Notes: generated from the sequence alone by a model not told the origin. A stretch of 64,000 nucleotides of DNA from Thermoplasmatales archaeon SW_10_69_26 (GCA_003009755.1 PXUB01000032.1:81672-145671), one strand, 5' to 3'. Positions 25,992 through 36,256 are shown, numbered from the stretch's first letter. Program-made: numbers and translations.

Positions 25992-28034
25992 TCAGGCGCC
26001 GGCTGGGGTGCCTTGGCCGAGGCTCTCGCCGCTTTCGCCGGTGGACTTGGTGATCGCCTTCGCCAGCCGGGCGAGCAGCGAATCCTTCTCGTCGCCGACG
26101 AGGGCGTGCTCGAGCACCTCGTCGAGCGTCTCGACGGGCACGACCTCGATCTCGTCGGCGTACTTGTCCTCGAGCAGGACGTCGTCCTCGTTGGCCTTCG
26201 GGATGATCGCCTTGCGGATGCCCGCCTCGGCAGCGGACTCGATCTTGGGCGTGACACCGCCGACGGGCAGCACCTCGCCGCGCACCGACAGGGACCCGGT
26301 CATGGCGACCGACTGGTCGATCCCCAGCTCCTCGAGCGCGCTGATCACGGCGGCTGCGACGCTGATCGACGCCGAGTCGCCCTCCACGCCCTCGTAGGTG
26401 CCGATGAACTGGATGTGCACGTCGAGCGTGCTCATGTCCACGCCGGTGTACTTCTTCACGAGCGCGGACACGTTCTGCACGGCCTCCTCGGCGATCTCGC
26501 CGAGCTTCCCGGTCGCGATGACGCGACCCTCGGACTTGCTCTGCGCCGGCGTGACCTCGGCCACGATCGGCAACATCAGTCCGCTGGGTTCGCCGACGTC
26601 GTCGCCGCCCATGACGGCGAGGCCGTTCACGCGACCGATGGCCTCACCCTGCCGCTCGAAGGAGCGGTACTCCTGGCGGCGGTTGATCACGTTGTCGGCG
26701 ATCTGCTGCTCGAGCGAGCGAGCCACGCGCTTGGCGCGGACCACGTGCTCGGCGGTGACGATCGGGGCCTTCTCCTCGATCGCGACGTCGCCGGCGACGC
26801 GGACGAGGCCACCGAGCTCGCGCAGGCGCAGCGTCAGGCGTCCCCGACGGCCGGAGCGGCGTTGGCCCTCGCGGAGGACCTCGGCGATCGCCGACCGGTC
26901 GAAGTGCGGGATCTTGCCGTCCTTGGCGACCTCCTGCGCGATGAAGCGGACGATCTTGCGCCGGTTCTCGTCCGTGTCCGGCATGTCCTCGTTCATGTAC
27001 ACCTCGTACCCGTACCCGCGGATGCGGGAGCGGAGGGCCGGGTGCATGCCTTGGTCGAGCGGGTTGCCCTGTTGGCCCTTGATGGCGTCGAGGTTCCCGC
27101 TGGCCACGAGCACGAAGTCGCAGGGCACGGGCTCGGTCTTCACCATCGCGCCGCTGGAGCGCTCGCTTTGCCCCATGATGGGGTACTCCTTCTCCTGGAG
27201 GGCCGTCAGCAGCTGCTGCTGGCTCTCCTGACGCAGCGTGTTGATCTCGTCGATGAACAACACGCCCTTGTGCGCCTTGTGGATCGCGCCGGCCTCGACC
27301 CGCTCGTGGGCGGGCGTCTCGAGACCACCGGACTGGAACGGGTCGTGGCGCACGTCGCCCAGCAGCGCGCCGGCGTGGGCACCGGTCGCGTCCTCGAACG
27401 GCGGCTGAGTGCGCTCGTCGTTGGCGACGAGCAGCTTGGGCACCAGAGCGGTCTCGCGGTTGCCCATCTGCCGCATCACCATGAACAAGATCGCGGCCGC
27501 GATCACGCCGACGAGCAGCACGGTCACGTCACGCGTCTGCAGGAAGTACAGGAACGCGAACGCGCCGATGGCCAGCATGATGAACAGCTGCAGCGTGGCC
27601 TTGCGCTCTTGGCGCTTCTCGGCCTCGGCCTTCTGGGCGTTGACGATCTCGCGCCCCTTGCCGGAGGGGACGACCCGGATGCGGGGAGTGTGCTCGTCGT
27701 CCTGGTTGGGGTAGACGATGATGTCCTCGAGTTCCTCCGGGGGGAGGAGGTTGGACATCGCTTGCGCGAGCATCGACTTCCCCGTGCCGGGCGGGCCGAT
27801 CATCATCGCGTGGCGGCGCTGCTCGGCCGCCTTCTTGATGACCTCGACCGCCAGATCCTGGCCGATGACCTGGTCGACCAAGCGATCGGGGATATCCACG
27901 TCGTTCGTGGATTCGATCGGCTGACCCCGGACCCAGTCAGCGACGGGGATCTCGAGGATCGGTTCCTCCTCCTCGTCGTCCGCGTCGGGGGGAGGGGGCG
28001 ATTCGTCGTCGATCGGTGAAGTCGTCGGGGACAT
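25992..28034 (-). CDS. lonB: Membrane-anchored ATP-dependent protease LonB
   Basis: The ATG at 28034 (MSPTTSPIDDES) is chosen; the longer frame to 28121 adds no conserved residues. The N-terminus is acidic. Walker A is MIGPPGTGKSMLAQAM. Two adjacent transmembrane helices (LQLFIMLAIGAFAFLYFL, VTVLLVGVIAAAILFMVM) are inserted in the AAA+ domain, the archaeal LonB hallmark, and Walker B is GVLFIDEINTL. The protease domain has the Ser554 (EGDSAS) / Lys597 (GGVTPKIESA) dyad, 43 residues apart as in bacterial Lon. It degrades misfolded and membrane proteins from the cytoplasmic face. Single gene, divergent from prs. Confidence 0.96.
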   Translation of the reverse strand: MSPTTSPIDDESPPPPDADDEEEEPILEIPVADWVRGQPIESTNDVDIPDRLVDQVIGQDLAVEVIKKAAEQRRHAMMIGPPGTGKSMLAQAMSNLLPPEELEDIIVYPNQDDEHTPRIRVVPSGKGREIVNAQKAEAEKRQERKATLQLFIMLAIGAFAFLYFLQTRDVTVLLVGVIAAAILFMVMRQMGNRETALVPKLLVANDERTQPPFEDATGAHAGALLGDVRHDPFQSGGLETPAHERVEAGAIHKAHKGVLFIDEINTLRQESQQQLLTALQEKEYPIMGQSERSSGAMVKTEPVPCDFVLVASGNLDAIKGQQGNPLDQGMHPALRSRIRGYGYEVYMNEDMPDTDENRRKIVRFIAQEVAKDGKIPHFDRSAIAEVLREGQRRSGRRGRLTLRLRELGGLVRVAGDVAIEEKAPIVTAEHVVRAKRVARSLEQQIADNVINRRQEYRSFERQGEAIGRVNGLAVMGGDDVGEPSGLMLPIVAEVTPAQSKSEGRVIATGKLGEIAEEAVQNVSALVKKYTGVDMSTLDVHIQFIGTYEGVEGDSASISVAAAVISALEELGIDQSVAMTGSLSVRGEVLPVGGVTPKIESAAEAGIRKAIIPKANEDDVLLEDKYADEIEVVPVETLDEVLEHALVGDEKDSLLARLAKAITKSTGESGESLGQGTPAGA

Positions 28035-28218
28035 CGAGAGCCTCGATCGGGCAAGCACCCACCCGCCCGTTCGACCCAAGCTTGCGTTCCCTCGGGTATC
28101 AACGTTTGGGTGAGCGCGCACCAGCGCGTAGGGCGGAACCCCTTAAAAGCCTTCCACGAAGCCTCCCACGGGAGCCAGCTCCCGATAGCCCCTCCGGTGT
28201 GCGCGAGCGTCCCACCCC

Positions 28219-29121
28219 ATGGACGAGTTTAAGCCACCGACGTCCCTGGACGGGTTGATGATCGTCGCGACGGCCCCGCAGCGCAGCGCGATGGGCGAGA
28301 GCCTCGCCCGCGAGCTGGGCGTCCGCTACGTCGAACTCACCGCCGAGCGGTTCCCCGACGGCGAGTACCATGCTCGCGTGCCTGAACGGATCGACGGGAC
28401 CGCGGTCCTCGTCGGCGATCTCCGTCCCGACGAACGCATCCTCGAGACCGTGGTCGGCGCCGACGCCCTGCGGGAGGCCGGAGCCGACGAGATCGTCCTG
28501 GCCGCTCCCTACCTCGCCTACGGCCGCCAGGACCGAGCCTTCGAGCCCGGGGAGGGCGTCAGCGCTCGCGCGCTCTTGCGGGCTCTGTCGGCCAACGCCG
28601 ACGCTTTCGCGACGGTCGACCCCCACACCGACGGCGTGCTCGACCACTTCGACGGAGCCACGAGCGCGGCTACGGCCGCCCAAGAGATCGCCACGCACCT
28701 GGCCGACGAGGGCGTCGACCTCGTGCTCGCTCCCGACGCCGGGGCCCGCGACCGGGCCGAGCAGGTCGCCGACCACCTCGGCTGCCCGTTCGATCACCTC
28801 GAGAAGCACCGCAAGTCCGCGCACGAGGTCGAGATCGAACCCCACGATGCCGACGTGACGGGGCAGACCGTGCTCGTCGTCGACGACATCGTGGCCACGG
28901 GCGGGACCATGTCCACCGCGACCCGGCAACTGCTGGACGCCGGGGCCGGCCGCGTCCTGTTGGCGGCCACGCACGGCGTGTTCGCCGACGGCGCTCTCAA
29001 GCGGTTGGACGACGCCGGGGCCGAGACGATCCTCGCGACGGACGCGATCCCGTCGTCGGCGTCGGCGATCAGTCTAGCGCCCGCGCTCGCCCGAGCCGCG
29101 CGGCGAGCCCGATCAGGCTGA
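28219..29121 (+). CDS. prs: Ribose-phosphate pyrophosphokinase (archaeal type)
   Basis: A 300-residue PRPP synthase, somewhat shorter than bacterial ones. It contains FPDGEYHARV, the AAPYLAYGRQDRAF ATP loop, ATVDPHTDGVLDHF and the PRPP-binding LVVDDIVATGGTMSTA. It makes PRPP from ribose 5-phosphate and ATP for nucleotide, histidine and NAD synthesis. An AT-rich CTTAAAAG at 28142-28149 in the spacer shared with lonB could be a TATA box. Its last 53 bp overlap, tail to tail, the end of the following protease gene. Confidence 0.95.
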   Translation: MDEFKPPTSLDGLMIVATAPQRSAMGESLARELGVRYVELTAERFPDGEYHARVPERIDGTAVLVGDLRPDERILETVVGADALREAGADEIVLAAPYLAYGRQDRAFEPGEGVSARALLRALSANADAFATVDPHTDGVLDHFDGATSAATAAQEIATHLADEGVDLVLAPDAGARDRAEQVADHLGCPFDHLEKHRKSAHEVEIEPHDADVTGQTVLVVDDIVATGGTMSTATRQLLDAGAGRVLLAATHGVFADGALKRLDDAGAETILATDAIPSSASAISLAPALARAARRARSG

Positions 29122-31009
29122 TCACGGCGGCCAGCCCCGGCAGCGGAGCCTCGCTGGGCACAGGCTCGCTCACGGTGAACGTCTCCTGCCCCAGCTCGCC
29201 CTGGGGGCCGAGGACGCGGACCTCGTGCGGGCCGGCGGTCAACGGGCCCGTCGTGGCGGACACCGTGCGCACCTGGCCGGCGGCGATGTCGACGTCGCGT
29301 TCGACGATCGCTTGCCCGTCCAGCTCCACGGTCACCGGGGCACGGTAGGGGGCCTGGCCGGCGTTCGCGATGCGGGCACCCACGGTCACGTTGTCCTCGG
29401 TCACCGGGTCGGGCGGCCACAGCGTCACGTTCACGCTCGGATCCGCGGGCGAGAGGACCTCGATCGTGCGCGAGGCGCCCTGGATCGCCAGCTCGTAGCT
29501 GCCGCGGTCCAGCGCCTCCACCTGCGCCGACGCTCGGGCCGAGGCGCCGGCGTCCAGCGTCGCCGTCAGCCGGCCGCGCCGGGTGCCGTCGACCTCGACG
29601 GGCACCTCGATGCTCGTCTGCTGGGTGTCGAGGTTCGTGACCTGCACCTCGAGCTCGAAGGGCTCCCCGGCCACCGGCGGCGAGGGGTCCAACCCGAGGA
29701 TCCGGATCGCCACCTCGCCCGGGAACACCGATCCCAGCTGGGGCACGTCGGAGTCGTAGACGTAGTTGTGGAAGAACGGGGCGGCGTCGTGGCCGGTGAC
29801 CTCGGCGATGACGTCGACGACCTGGTTCGTCTGGATGCGGAACCCGTCGTCGGCCGCGCCGCGCCGGTTCAGCTCCCTGAGGATGTCGGACAACGTGTAC
29901 TGGTTGCCCGTATCCTGCCGGATCCGGTCGTCGAGCGCCGTGGTCACGACGGCGCCCTTCGTGTAGGCGGCCTGCTCGTTGCCGCTCCCGTACACGGCCG
30001 AGGTCAACGCAACCGCGTGCTCCTCCTCGGCGCGCTCCTGGCGCTGCTGGAGGAAGTCCCGCGCCTCCTGACGCGTCTTCACGTCGGCGGCGACCTCGAG
30101 CAAGACGCCGTGGGCGACCGCCGTGCCCTCGGCCACCCAGATCGTGGCCTCGCCGGGGTCGCGCGAGAACCGGAAGCCCTGGTAGGCGTGCACCATCTCG
30201 TGGGCGACGACGTTGGCGTCGGCGTCGTCGTGCAAGAACACGCCGGCCGGGCTACCGAGCCCGCCGCGGAACATCGGCGAGGGTGCGACGACGATGAACC
30301 GCTCGTGCGCGGTCTCGCCGTAGATGCCGCCGAGGAACGAGCGCGCCTCGAGCAGGATGCGCTCGGTCGTGTCGTCCTCCTGGGCCCCGGCGACGCGCAC
30401 GATGCGGTAGCCGTCCTCGCCGCTGCCCAGCGTGCCCTCCTCGAGCCCGGGCCCGCCGGCCAGGAACCCGCGCGGCAGCGGCCGGTCGAGCTGGAAGCTG
30501 GTGCCTGAGGTCGGCCAGGGGCCCTTGAACGTCCAGCTGTCGGGGCCCTCGACCGTGAGCTCGCTGTCGAAGGTGGGCGCATCGCCGCGGTAGCTGTACC
30601 GGATGCCGGGCACCATGTCGCCGGCCTTGACGACGGTGAACTCCTCGTCGAGGTACGTCGTGTGGCCTTCCCCCTCGAGCGTTTGCGCGCGGATGCGGGC
30701 GTCGCTCGTCCACGTGGCACTGGCCTGCGGCGTCTCCTCGAGGTCGGCGACGTACACCCCATCCTCCTTGCGCCACTCGCCGTCGAGCTGCGGGCTGCCC
30801 TCCAGCGTGGACAGCTCGCCCAGCCGGAGCTGAACCGTCGTCAACGGGCCCGGATCTTGGACCTCGAAGACCACGTCCACCGTCCCGTCGGCTGGAGCCA
30901 GCTGGAAGGTGAGATCCAGTTCCACCGCCGAGGACGTCTGCGCGGCGCTCGGCGCGGCCAGACCCACGGCCACGGCGAGCAGGACCACGATCAGCGTACG
31001 GGTCCGCAC
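29069..31009 (-). CDS. Secreted gluzincin-like metalloprotease with CARDB-like domains
   Basis: 646 residues with a signal peptide (LIVVLLAVAVGLAAPSAAQ). The zinc site is H270-E271-x2-H274 (VVAHEMVHAYQGF), with Glu294 (WVAEGTAV) as the likely third ligand, the gluzincin pattern also found in M61-type peptidases. Residues ~430-610 hold two beta-sandwich CARDB-like modules (FELEVQVTNLDTQQTSIEVP, NVTVGARIANAGQAPYRAPV). The C-terminus PLPGLAAVISLIGLAARL plus basic residues resembles a PGF-CTERM-like surface anchor. Exported, membrane-bound protease; substrate unknown. The tail overlaps prs by 53 bp in the opposite strand. Confidence 0.8.
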   Translation of the reverse strand: MRTRTLIVVLLAVAVGLAAPSAAQTSSAVELDLTFQLAPADGTVDVVFEVQDPGPLTTVQLRLGELSTLEGSPQLDGEWRKEDGVYVADLEETPQASATWTSDARIRAQTLEGEGHTTYLDEEFTVVKAGDMVPGIRYSYRGDAPTFDSELTVEGPDSWTFKGPWPTSGTSFQLDRPLPRGFLAGGPGLEEGTLGSGEDGYRIVRVAGAQEDDTTERILLEARSFLGGIYGETAHERFIVVAPSPMFRGGLGSPAGVFLHDDADANVVAHEMVHAYQGFRFSRDPGEATIWVAEGTAVAHGVLLEVAADVKTRQEARDFLQQRQERAEEEHAVALTSAVYGSGNEQAAYTKGAVVTTALDDRIRQDTGNQYTLSDILRELNRRGAADDGFRIQTNQVVDVIAEVTGHDAAPFFHNYVYDSDVPQLGSVFPGEVAIRILGLDPSPPVAGEPFELEVQVTNLDTQQTSIEVPVEVDGTRRGRLTATLDAGASARASAQVEALDRGSYELAIQGASRTIEVLSPADPSVNVTLWPPDPVTEDNVTVGARIANAGQAPYRAPVTVELDGQAIVERDVDIAAGQVRTVSATTGPLTAGPHEVRVLGPQGELGQETFTVSEPVPSEAPLPGLAAVISLIGLAARLGRARALD

Positions 31010-31183
31010 AACTCCAAGCAGACGGCCAGCTGTGAAAAGGCTTGTGAAGGCGCCATCCGTCCGGCTTGGCCCTCACGGCGCGGGCATGGGGCGGCTCGGC
31101 AAGCCCACAATGGCCTAATAGGAGGAGTATCATCGCCGGCCGCCCCCGATTCTCAGGAAGGGGTGCTTAGGTGACACTGCGAA
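31010..31183. other. Divergent promoter region of protease gene and aglB
   Basis: An A/T-richer stretch CCTAATAGGAGGAG at 31115-31128 stands out and could contain a TATA/BRE or a Shine-Dalgarno-like motif, but it is ~55-70 bp from the aglB start. No gene is seen. Confidence 0.3.
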
Positions 31184-34100
31184 ATGGACACGGCGCGGAA
31201 ACGGGTCCTCACGATCTCGCTCCTCGTCTTGACGGTGATGTCAGGGTTCGCCCTGCGCACGGTCATGAACGTGGATCAGGCTCAGACCGAGGACGGGGAG
31301 TTCCTCCTCTCAGGGAACGATCCGTACTATCACAAGCACGCCGTGGACCATATCGTGGAGAACGGGGAGACGCTGGAAAACGACGCGATGCTGAACTACC
31401 CCGCCGGGTCCGTCAACCCGAACCCGCCGTTATACGAGTGGAGCATCGCGGTCGGATCCGACCTGGCGGAACCGTTCACCGGGTCGACCGAAGAGGCCAC
31501 CTGGTGGTCGGCGCTCGTCTCGCCCGCGATCTGGGGCACCCTCACCATCGTTCCCGTCTTCCTGATCGCCCGCATGTTCGCCGGGAACTGGGGCGGCCTG
31601 CTGGCGGCGTTCCTCATGGCGACCGCCCCCGAGCACATGAGCCGCTCGAGCTTGGGCTTCGCCGACCACGACGCGATCGTGTTGTTCTTCGTCGTCACAG
31701 GGTTCTACTTCCTGCTCAAAGCGATCGAAGCGACGGGGAAACCGACGGACAGAGCGCAATTATCCGAGCTCGGCGGCGCCTACAAGGACTGGTGGATGAA
31801 CGAGCGGTACGCAGCCGGTAGCACGCTGGCTGCCGGAGCCTCGTTCGGCGCCATCGGTCTCTCGTGGAAGGGCTTCCCCTACGTCTTCGGCATCGTGCTC
31901 GCCTACGCCGGCCTCCAGTACCTGATCAACCATTACCAGGACCGCGACATCGCGCGTCCGTTCTTCATCACCGGCACCGCGTTGCTCGTGGCGGCGCTGA
32001 TGTCGATGCCGTACTACCTCTCCTTCGACCTGGTGCACTTCTGGCAGCCATCGATCTTCCTGGTGGCTGCGCTCGTGGCGTTGAGCTTGTACTTCATCGC
32101 CGTGCAGCGCTATCCGAGCGTGCTCGTGTTGCCAGGGTTGCTCGTCATCCTCGGCATCTTCGCCGCCGTCATGTTCATCGTGTTCCCGAGCCTCAGCCGC
32201 GCCCTCCTGGGTCGGCTGATCTACTTCCGCGGGAACGTGCTCTACGAGACGATCGCCGAGGCCCGCCCAGCGGGGCTGTCGAACCTCTCCTTCGCCGTCG
32301 GCCCGATCCCGTTCTTCATGTACGTGGGCGGGATCGTGGCGCTGATCTGGCAGACGTGGCAGGAGCAAAAGCCCGCGATCATGTTCTTCCTCACGTGGGC
32401 GGCCGTCGACCTCGTGTTGGGCATCTCCGCCATCCGCTTCCTGTCGCTGATCGTCCCCTCGATCGCGATCCTGGCCGCCGTGGCCACCATCTGGCTGCTC
32501 GACATGGTGGATCTGCCGAGCTTGACGCAAGCCTACGACCGCACGGGCGGGCGCATCTTCCGGTCGTTCAACCCGCTGTACGGCGTCGTCGGCGCGGTCA
32601 TCGCGATCATCTCCGTCGGGCTCGTCATCGCCGGCGGACTGGCCTTCTCCATCCTGGCCGGCGTGCTGGTGTACGGGTTCGTCCACTTCCTGATCAACGA
32701 CTCGCTCGGCCTCGAGGCGGGGCAGAACGCGATCTACATCGCGATCGTGCTCTTCCTCGGCCTCCTCGTGATCGGACCCAACGCCGCGCTCGGCATGGAC
32801 GCGGCCGTCCCGGCCGGCCTGGAGAACGAGCGCGTGCAGAACGCTCGCGCCCAAGCGCTGGAGGACGTCACCCAGGAGGCGCGCGAGCTCGACGCCTCCG
32901 AGGAGAACGTGCAAGAGTTCCAGTCCATCGTCAACGAGAGCCAGAGCAAGGACGACTTCCGCTCCCGGCTGCAGGATGCCCAGATTCGGTTGGGCCTCAG
33001 CGACGAGACCGTGGACCGCATCTACGAAGCCGGCGCCGACGAGATGGGCACCGTGTCCTTCTACCGCATGCGCATGGGCGCCTTCGGTCAAAGCTTCATG
33101 CCCAGCGGTTGGCACGATGCCCTGACCTGGCTCTCCGAGCAAGACCGAGACAAGCCGCCGGCCGAGCGGCCGGCCCAGATCGCCTGGTGGGACTACGGCC
33201 ACTGGACGATCTCCGAGGGCAAGCACCCGGCCGTGGCCGACAACTTCCAGAACGGGTACAAGGAGTCCGGTCGCTGGTTGGTCGCTCAAAACGAGACCCG
33301 TTCCATCCAGATGATGGGCGCCCGCCAGATCGGCTACTTCGCCAACGAGCTCTCGATCGACCGATACGAGGAGACGCTCACGGACATGGGCATCTCCGAG
33401 GACCGGGCCCAGAGCCTGAGGGAGGGCTTCCAGACCAAGGACTACCCATTCATCGAGTTCTCCACCGATCCGCAGGAGAACAAGCAGATGAGCATCGAGT
33501 GGGTCGACAACCTGGAGGAGATCTCGGGCAAGCAGATCCGCTACGGGGCCGTCGACAACCGGATGCTCCCGATCGACGATCCGAACACGCCGCGCATCGA
33601 GCGGCCGTCGATCTTCTACGCCCCGGTCACCCTCGCCGAGGAGGACCCCGACGACTTCGTGGAGACGCAGACCGTCGACATGGACTCGGGTGAGGAGCTG
33701 ACCGAGGAGGAGATCCGCCAGCTCCGCCAACAGAGTCAGGACCAGCAGCCGAACATCGGTCGCCAGCTCAAGTACAAGGAGCCGTTCTTCGAGTCTATGT
33801 ACTACCGGGCCTTCATGGGCCTGCCCGTCAAGGAGCCCCAGCAGTTCCGCGGGCAGTCGATCCCGCAGCCGTTCAGCCTGCAGGGCTTCGAGGAGTTCTA
33901 CCGCAAGGGCGAGCCGATGCTGATGGGCAGCGGACCCCTCACGGGTACCGCGCTCCTGCGGCAACCCGCTGCGCCCGGCTTCGGGCTCGACCATCACCGC
34001 CTGGTGCAGGCCAACGAGGAGGTCCGCATCCTCCGCTACTTCCCCGGCGCTCAGGTCGACGGCACCGTGACCGTCGCCGGCGAACCCGCCGAGGGGCTGC

Positions 34101-35050
34101 GCGTCACCGCGTTCGACGACGCTGGCGACCTCGTGCTGAACGCCAGCCGCGGCGACCGAAGCGAGGCCAACGCCAGCGACTTCGACGTCCCGCACGACAG
34201 CGCCGCCACCGGCGCCGACGGGAGCTACGATATCGTCGCCCCGTTCAGCACCACCGATCGCGGCGTCGAGATCCGGGTGACCCAGAACGAGGGCACCGGC
34301 GCGCCGGCCGGCCTGTTCGGCGGTGGCCAGCAGTCCACGTTCACGATCGCCAACGAGACGCTGGACATCTCCATCGAGGAGGCTGAAGAACGAGCCGAGT
34401 TCTCGGTCGACTTCGACATCCAGCCGGCGACCGTGTCGGGCATCGCCTACCACGACGCCAACGGCGACGGCGCTGTGAACGACACCGAGGAACGCATCAG
34501 CAACGCCACGATCACGATCTCGGGCGAGACGGCCGAGACCGATTCCGAGGGTCGCTACGAGGTCACGAACGTGACCCCCGGCACCCGCTCGGTCTCCGCC
34601 GAAGCCGAGGGCTACCAGGTCCGCGGCGCACCGCAGCTGGAGCTGCGCAGCGGCGACCAGGTCCCCCGCAACGTCAGCTTCCAGTACGAGCCCGTGCCGG
34701 TGAACGCGACCGTGCAGGACGAGCGCGGCTCCGGTGTCCCGAACGTGCGGACCCAGTTCACGGCCGTCGAGGACAGCCAGACCGCCGAGGACACCTCGGC
34801 GATCAGCCGGCGCAACGGCTCGCTGGCGGCTCAGGGTCCCCAGGGCCGACCGACGGACCTGACGCTGCAACCCGGCGAGTACGAGATCTCCGGCAACGGC
34901 ACGGACCCGCGCACCGAGGAGACCTACGAGATCACCGGGTTCGCGGTGACCGGCGGCTCCGGTGTCGAGAAGACCGAGGACGACACCCTCGTGATCGACC
35001 GCCAGGCCAGCGACGTCGAGCTGACGATCCGCGTCCAGGCTCAGGGGTAA
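31184..35050 (+). CDS. aglB: Oligosaccharyltransferase (STT3/AglB)
   Basis: A 1,288-residue membrane enzyme that transfers a lipid-linked glycan to Asn of N-x-S/T sequons outside the cell. The first external-loop acidic motif is Asp46 in SGNDPYYH and the second is D161-H-D163 in GFADHDAIVLF. About a dozen transmembrane segments follow, up to residue ~540. The soluble domain carries the WWDYG motif at 668-672. From ~930 onward it has two or three beta-sandwich carboxypeptidase-regulatory-like modules (VDGTVTVAGEPAEGLRVTAF, VSGIAYHDANGDGAVNDTEE, VTPGTRSVSAEAEGY). These make it longer than most AglB proteins (~800-1,000). The secreted proteins in this window are rich in sequons, fitting substrates. 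Monocistronic. Confidence 0.95.
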   Translation: MDTARKRVLTISLLVLTVMSGFALRTVMNVDQAQTEDGEFLLSGNDPYYHKHAVDHIVENGETLENDAMLNYPAGSVNPNPPLYEWSIAVGSDLAEPFTGSTEEATWWSALVSPAIWGTLTIVPVFLIARMFAGNWGGLLAAFLMATAPEHMSRSSLGFADHDAIVLFFVVTGFYFLLKAIEATGKPTDRAQLSELGGAYKDWWMNERYAAGSTLAAGASFGAIGLSWKGFPYVFGIVLAYAGLQYLINHYQDRDIARPFFITGTALLVAALMSMPYYLSFDLVHFWQPSIFLVAALVALSLYFIAVQRYPSVLVLPGLLVILGIFAAVMFIVFPSLSRALLGRLIYFRGNVLYETIAEARPAGLSNLSFAVGPIPFFMYVGGIVALIWQTWQEQKPAIMFFLTWAAVDLVLGISAIRFLSLIVPSIAILAAVATIWLLDMVDLPSLTQAYDRTGGRIFRSFNPLYGVVGAVIAIISVGLVIAGGLAFSILAGVLVYGFVHFLINDSLGLEAGQNAIYIAIVLFLGLLVIGPNAALGMDAAVPAGLENERVQNARAQALEDVTQEARELDASEENVQEFQSIVNESQSKDDFRSRLQDAQIRLGLSDETVDRIYEAGADEMGTVSFYRMRMGAFGQSFMPSGWHDALTWLSEQDRDKPPAERPAQIAWWDYGHWTISEGKHPAVADNFQNGYKESGRWLVAQNETRSIQMMGARQIGYFANELSIDRYEETLTDMGISEDRAQSLREGFQTKDYPFIEFSTDPQENKQMSIEWVDNLEEISGKQIRYGAVDNRMLPIDDPNTPRIERPSIFYAPVTLAEEDPDDFVETQTVDMDSGEELTEEEIRQLRQQSQDQQPNIGRQLKYKEPFFESMYYRAFMGLPVKEPQQFRGQSIPQPFSLQGFEEFYRKGEPMLMGSGPLTGTALLRQPAAPGFGLDHHRLVQANEEVRILRYFPGAQVDGTVTVAGEPAEGLRVTAFDDAGDLVLNASRGDRSEANASDFDVPHDSAATGADGSYDIVAPFSTTDRGVEIRVTQNEGTGAPAGLFGGGQQSTFTIANETLDISIEEAEERAEFSVDFDIQPATVSGIAYHDANGDGAVNDTEERISNATITISGETAETDSEGRYEVTNVTPGTRSVSAEAEGYQVRGAPQLELRSGDQVPRNVSFQYEPVPVNATVQDERGSGVPNVRTQFTAVEDSQTAEDTSAISRRNGSLAAQGPQGRPTDLTLQPGEYEISGNGTDPRTEETYEITGFAVTGGSGVEKTEDDTLVIDRQASDVELTIRVQAQG

Positions 35051-35191
35051 CCCGACACTCCCGGGCCTGGCGGGCCCGACGGCGATCGCGCGTCGATGCG
35101 GTCCCTCGGGCCTGCGGCTTGCTTTCGCGAGCCCGGTCCTTGCCTGCTCGGCCAGCGACCGGTCGGCCCCTGCTTGCCCGTTCGGGGTCCG

Positions 35192-36256
35192 CTACCGGCG
35201 TCGGTCGGCCAGCTCGCGGATCGTCGCCAACGCTTCGTCCACGTCCGCGTCGTCCACGTCGCGGTGCGTGACGGCGCGGACCCGGTGCTCGGCCATCATG
35301 CCGTCCAGGCCCAGGTCTGCTTCTGCCGCGTGCGCGGCGAAGGTCTCGGCGTCCACGCCGAGGCCCTGCACATCGAAGAACACGATGTTCGTGTCGACCC
35401 GGCCGAGGTCGACCTCGATCCCGTCGGTGTCGGCCAGCCCCTCCGCCAGCTCCCGGGCTCGCCGGTGGTCCTCGGCCAAGCGCCTGGGACCCTCCTTCAG
35501 GGCGAGCAGGCCGGCCGCCGCGAGGTGGCCGGATTGGCGCATGCCGCCGCCGAGCAACGCCTTGGCGCGGCGGGCTCGCTGGACGAACGCCTCGGGGCCG
35601 GCCAGCACGCTGCCCACGGGTGCTCCCAGGCCCTTCGTCAAGGCGAGCATGATGCTGTCTCCGTGGTCGGCGACCTCGGCCGGTTCCACGTCGAGAGCCG
35701 TCGCCGCGTTCAGTGCGCGGGCCCCGTCGATGTGCACTGGGACGTCGGCCGAGCGAGCGATCGCCGCGATCTCGGCCAGGTGGTCGAGCGGGACGGCGAC
35801 CCCGCCGGCGTGGTTGTGCGTTTGCTCGAGGCACACCAACGCCGTCCGCGGCTTGATCGTCGGACCCCCCTCGGGACGGAGCTGGGCTCGGACCGTCTGT
35901 GGATCCATGCGGCCCGCGTGGCCCTCGATCGGCCGAGCCTGGGCGTGGGCGACGCGAGCGATCGAGCTGGACTCGTACAGCAGGATGTGGGAGGTCGACT
36001 CGGCGATGACCTCCGCGCGTTCGACGTCCTGTGTCCAGGCGACGAGCGCCGCGAGGTTCGCCATCGTCCCGCTGGGCATGAAGACGGCGGCGTCCTTGCC
36101 GAAGGTCTGGGCGGCCTCGTCCTCGAGCTCGTCCACCGTGGGGTCCTCGCCGAGCGCGCTGTTGCCGACGTCGGCCTCGGCCATCGCTTGGCGCATCGCG
36201 TCCGTCGGGCGGGTCACCGTGTCCGAGCGGAGATCGATCGCCGGTTCTTGGGCCAT
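35192..36256 (-). CDS. ltaE: Low-specificity L-threonine aldolase
   Basis: A 354-residue PLP enzyme of fold type I. N-terminal DLRSDTVTRPTDAMRQAM is the family signature. LEQTHNHAGG and VHIDGARALNAA contact PLP, the Schiff-base lysine is in LALTKGLGAPVGS, and LGGGMRQSG follows. It splits L-threonine or allo-threonine into glycine and acetaldehyde. Stands alone on its strand, 41 bp after a lipoprotein gene. Beta-eliminating lyase relatives exist, but the N-terminal motif favours threonine aldolase. Confidence 0.92.
   Translation of the reverse strand: MAQEPAIDLRSDTVTRPTDAMRQAMAEADVGNSALGEDPTVDELEDEAAQTFGKDAAVFMPSGTMANLAALVAWTQDVERAEVIAESTSHILLYESSSIARVAHAQARPIEGHAGRMDPQTVRAQLRPEGGPTIKPRTALVCLEQTHNHAGGVAVPLDHLAEIAAIARSADVPVHIDGARALNAATALDVEPAEVADHGDSIMLALTKGLGAPVGSVLAGPEAFVQRARRAKALLGGGMRQSGHLAAAGLLALKEGPRRLAEDHRRARELAEGLADTDGIEVDLGRVDTNIVFFDVQGLGVDAETFAAHAAEADLGLDGMMAEHRVRAVTHRDVDDADVDEALATIRELADRRR

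Noticed and set aside
29069-29080. Another MITE end at TAGACTGA near the prs end
   Set aside because: Only seven bases match and the following bases are coding for both genes; likely chance.
31760-34870. 1,036-codon frame antisense to aglB
   Set aside because: The plus-strand AglB motifs are unambiguous. The antisense translation has no domain structure and mirrors codon bias.
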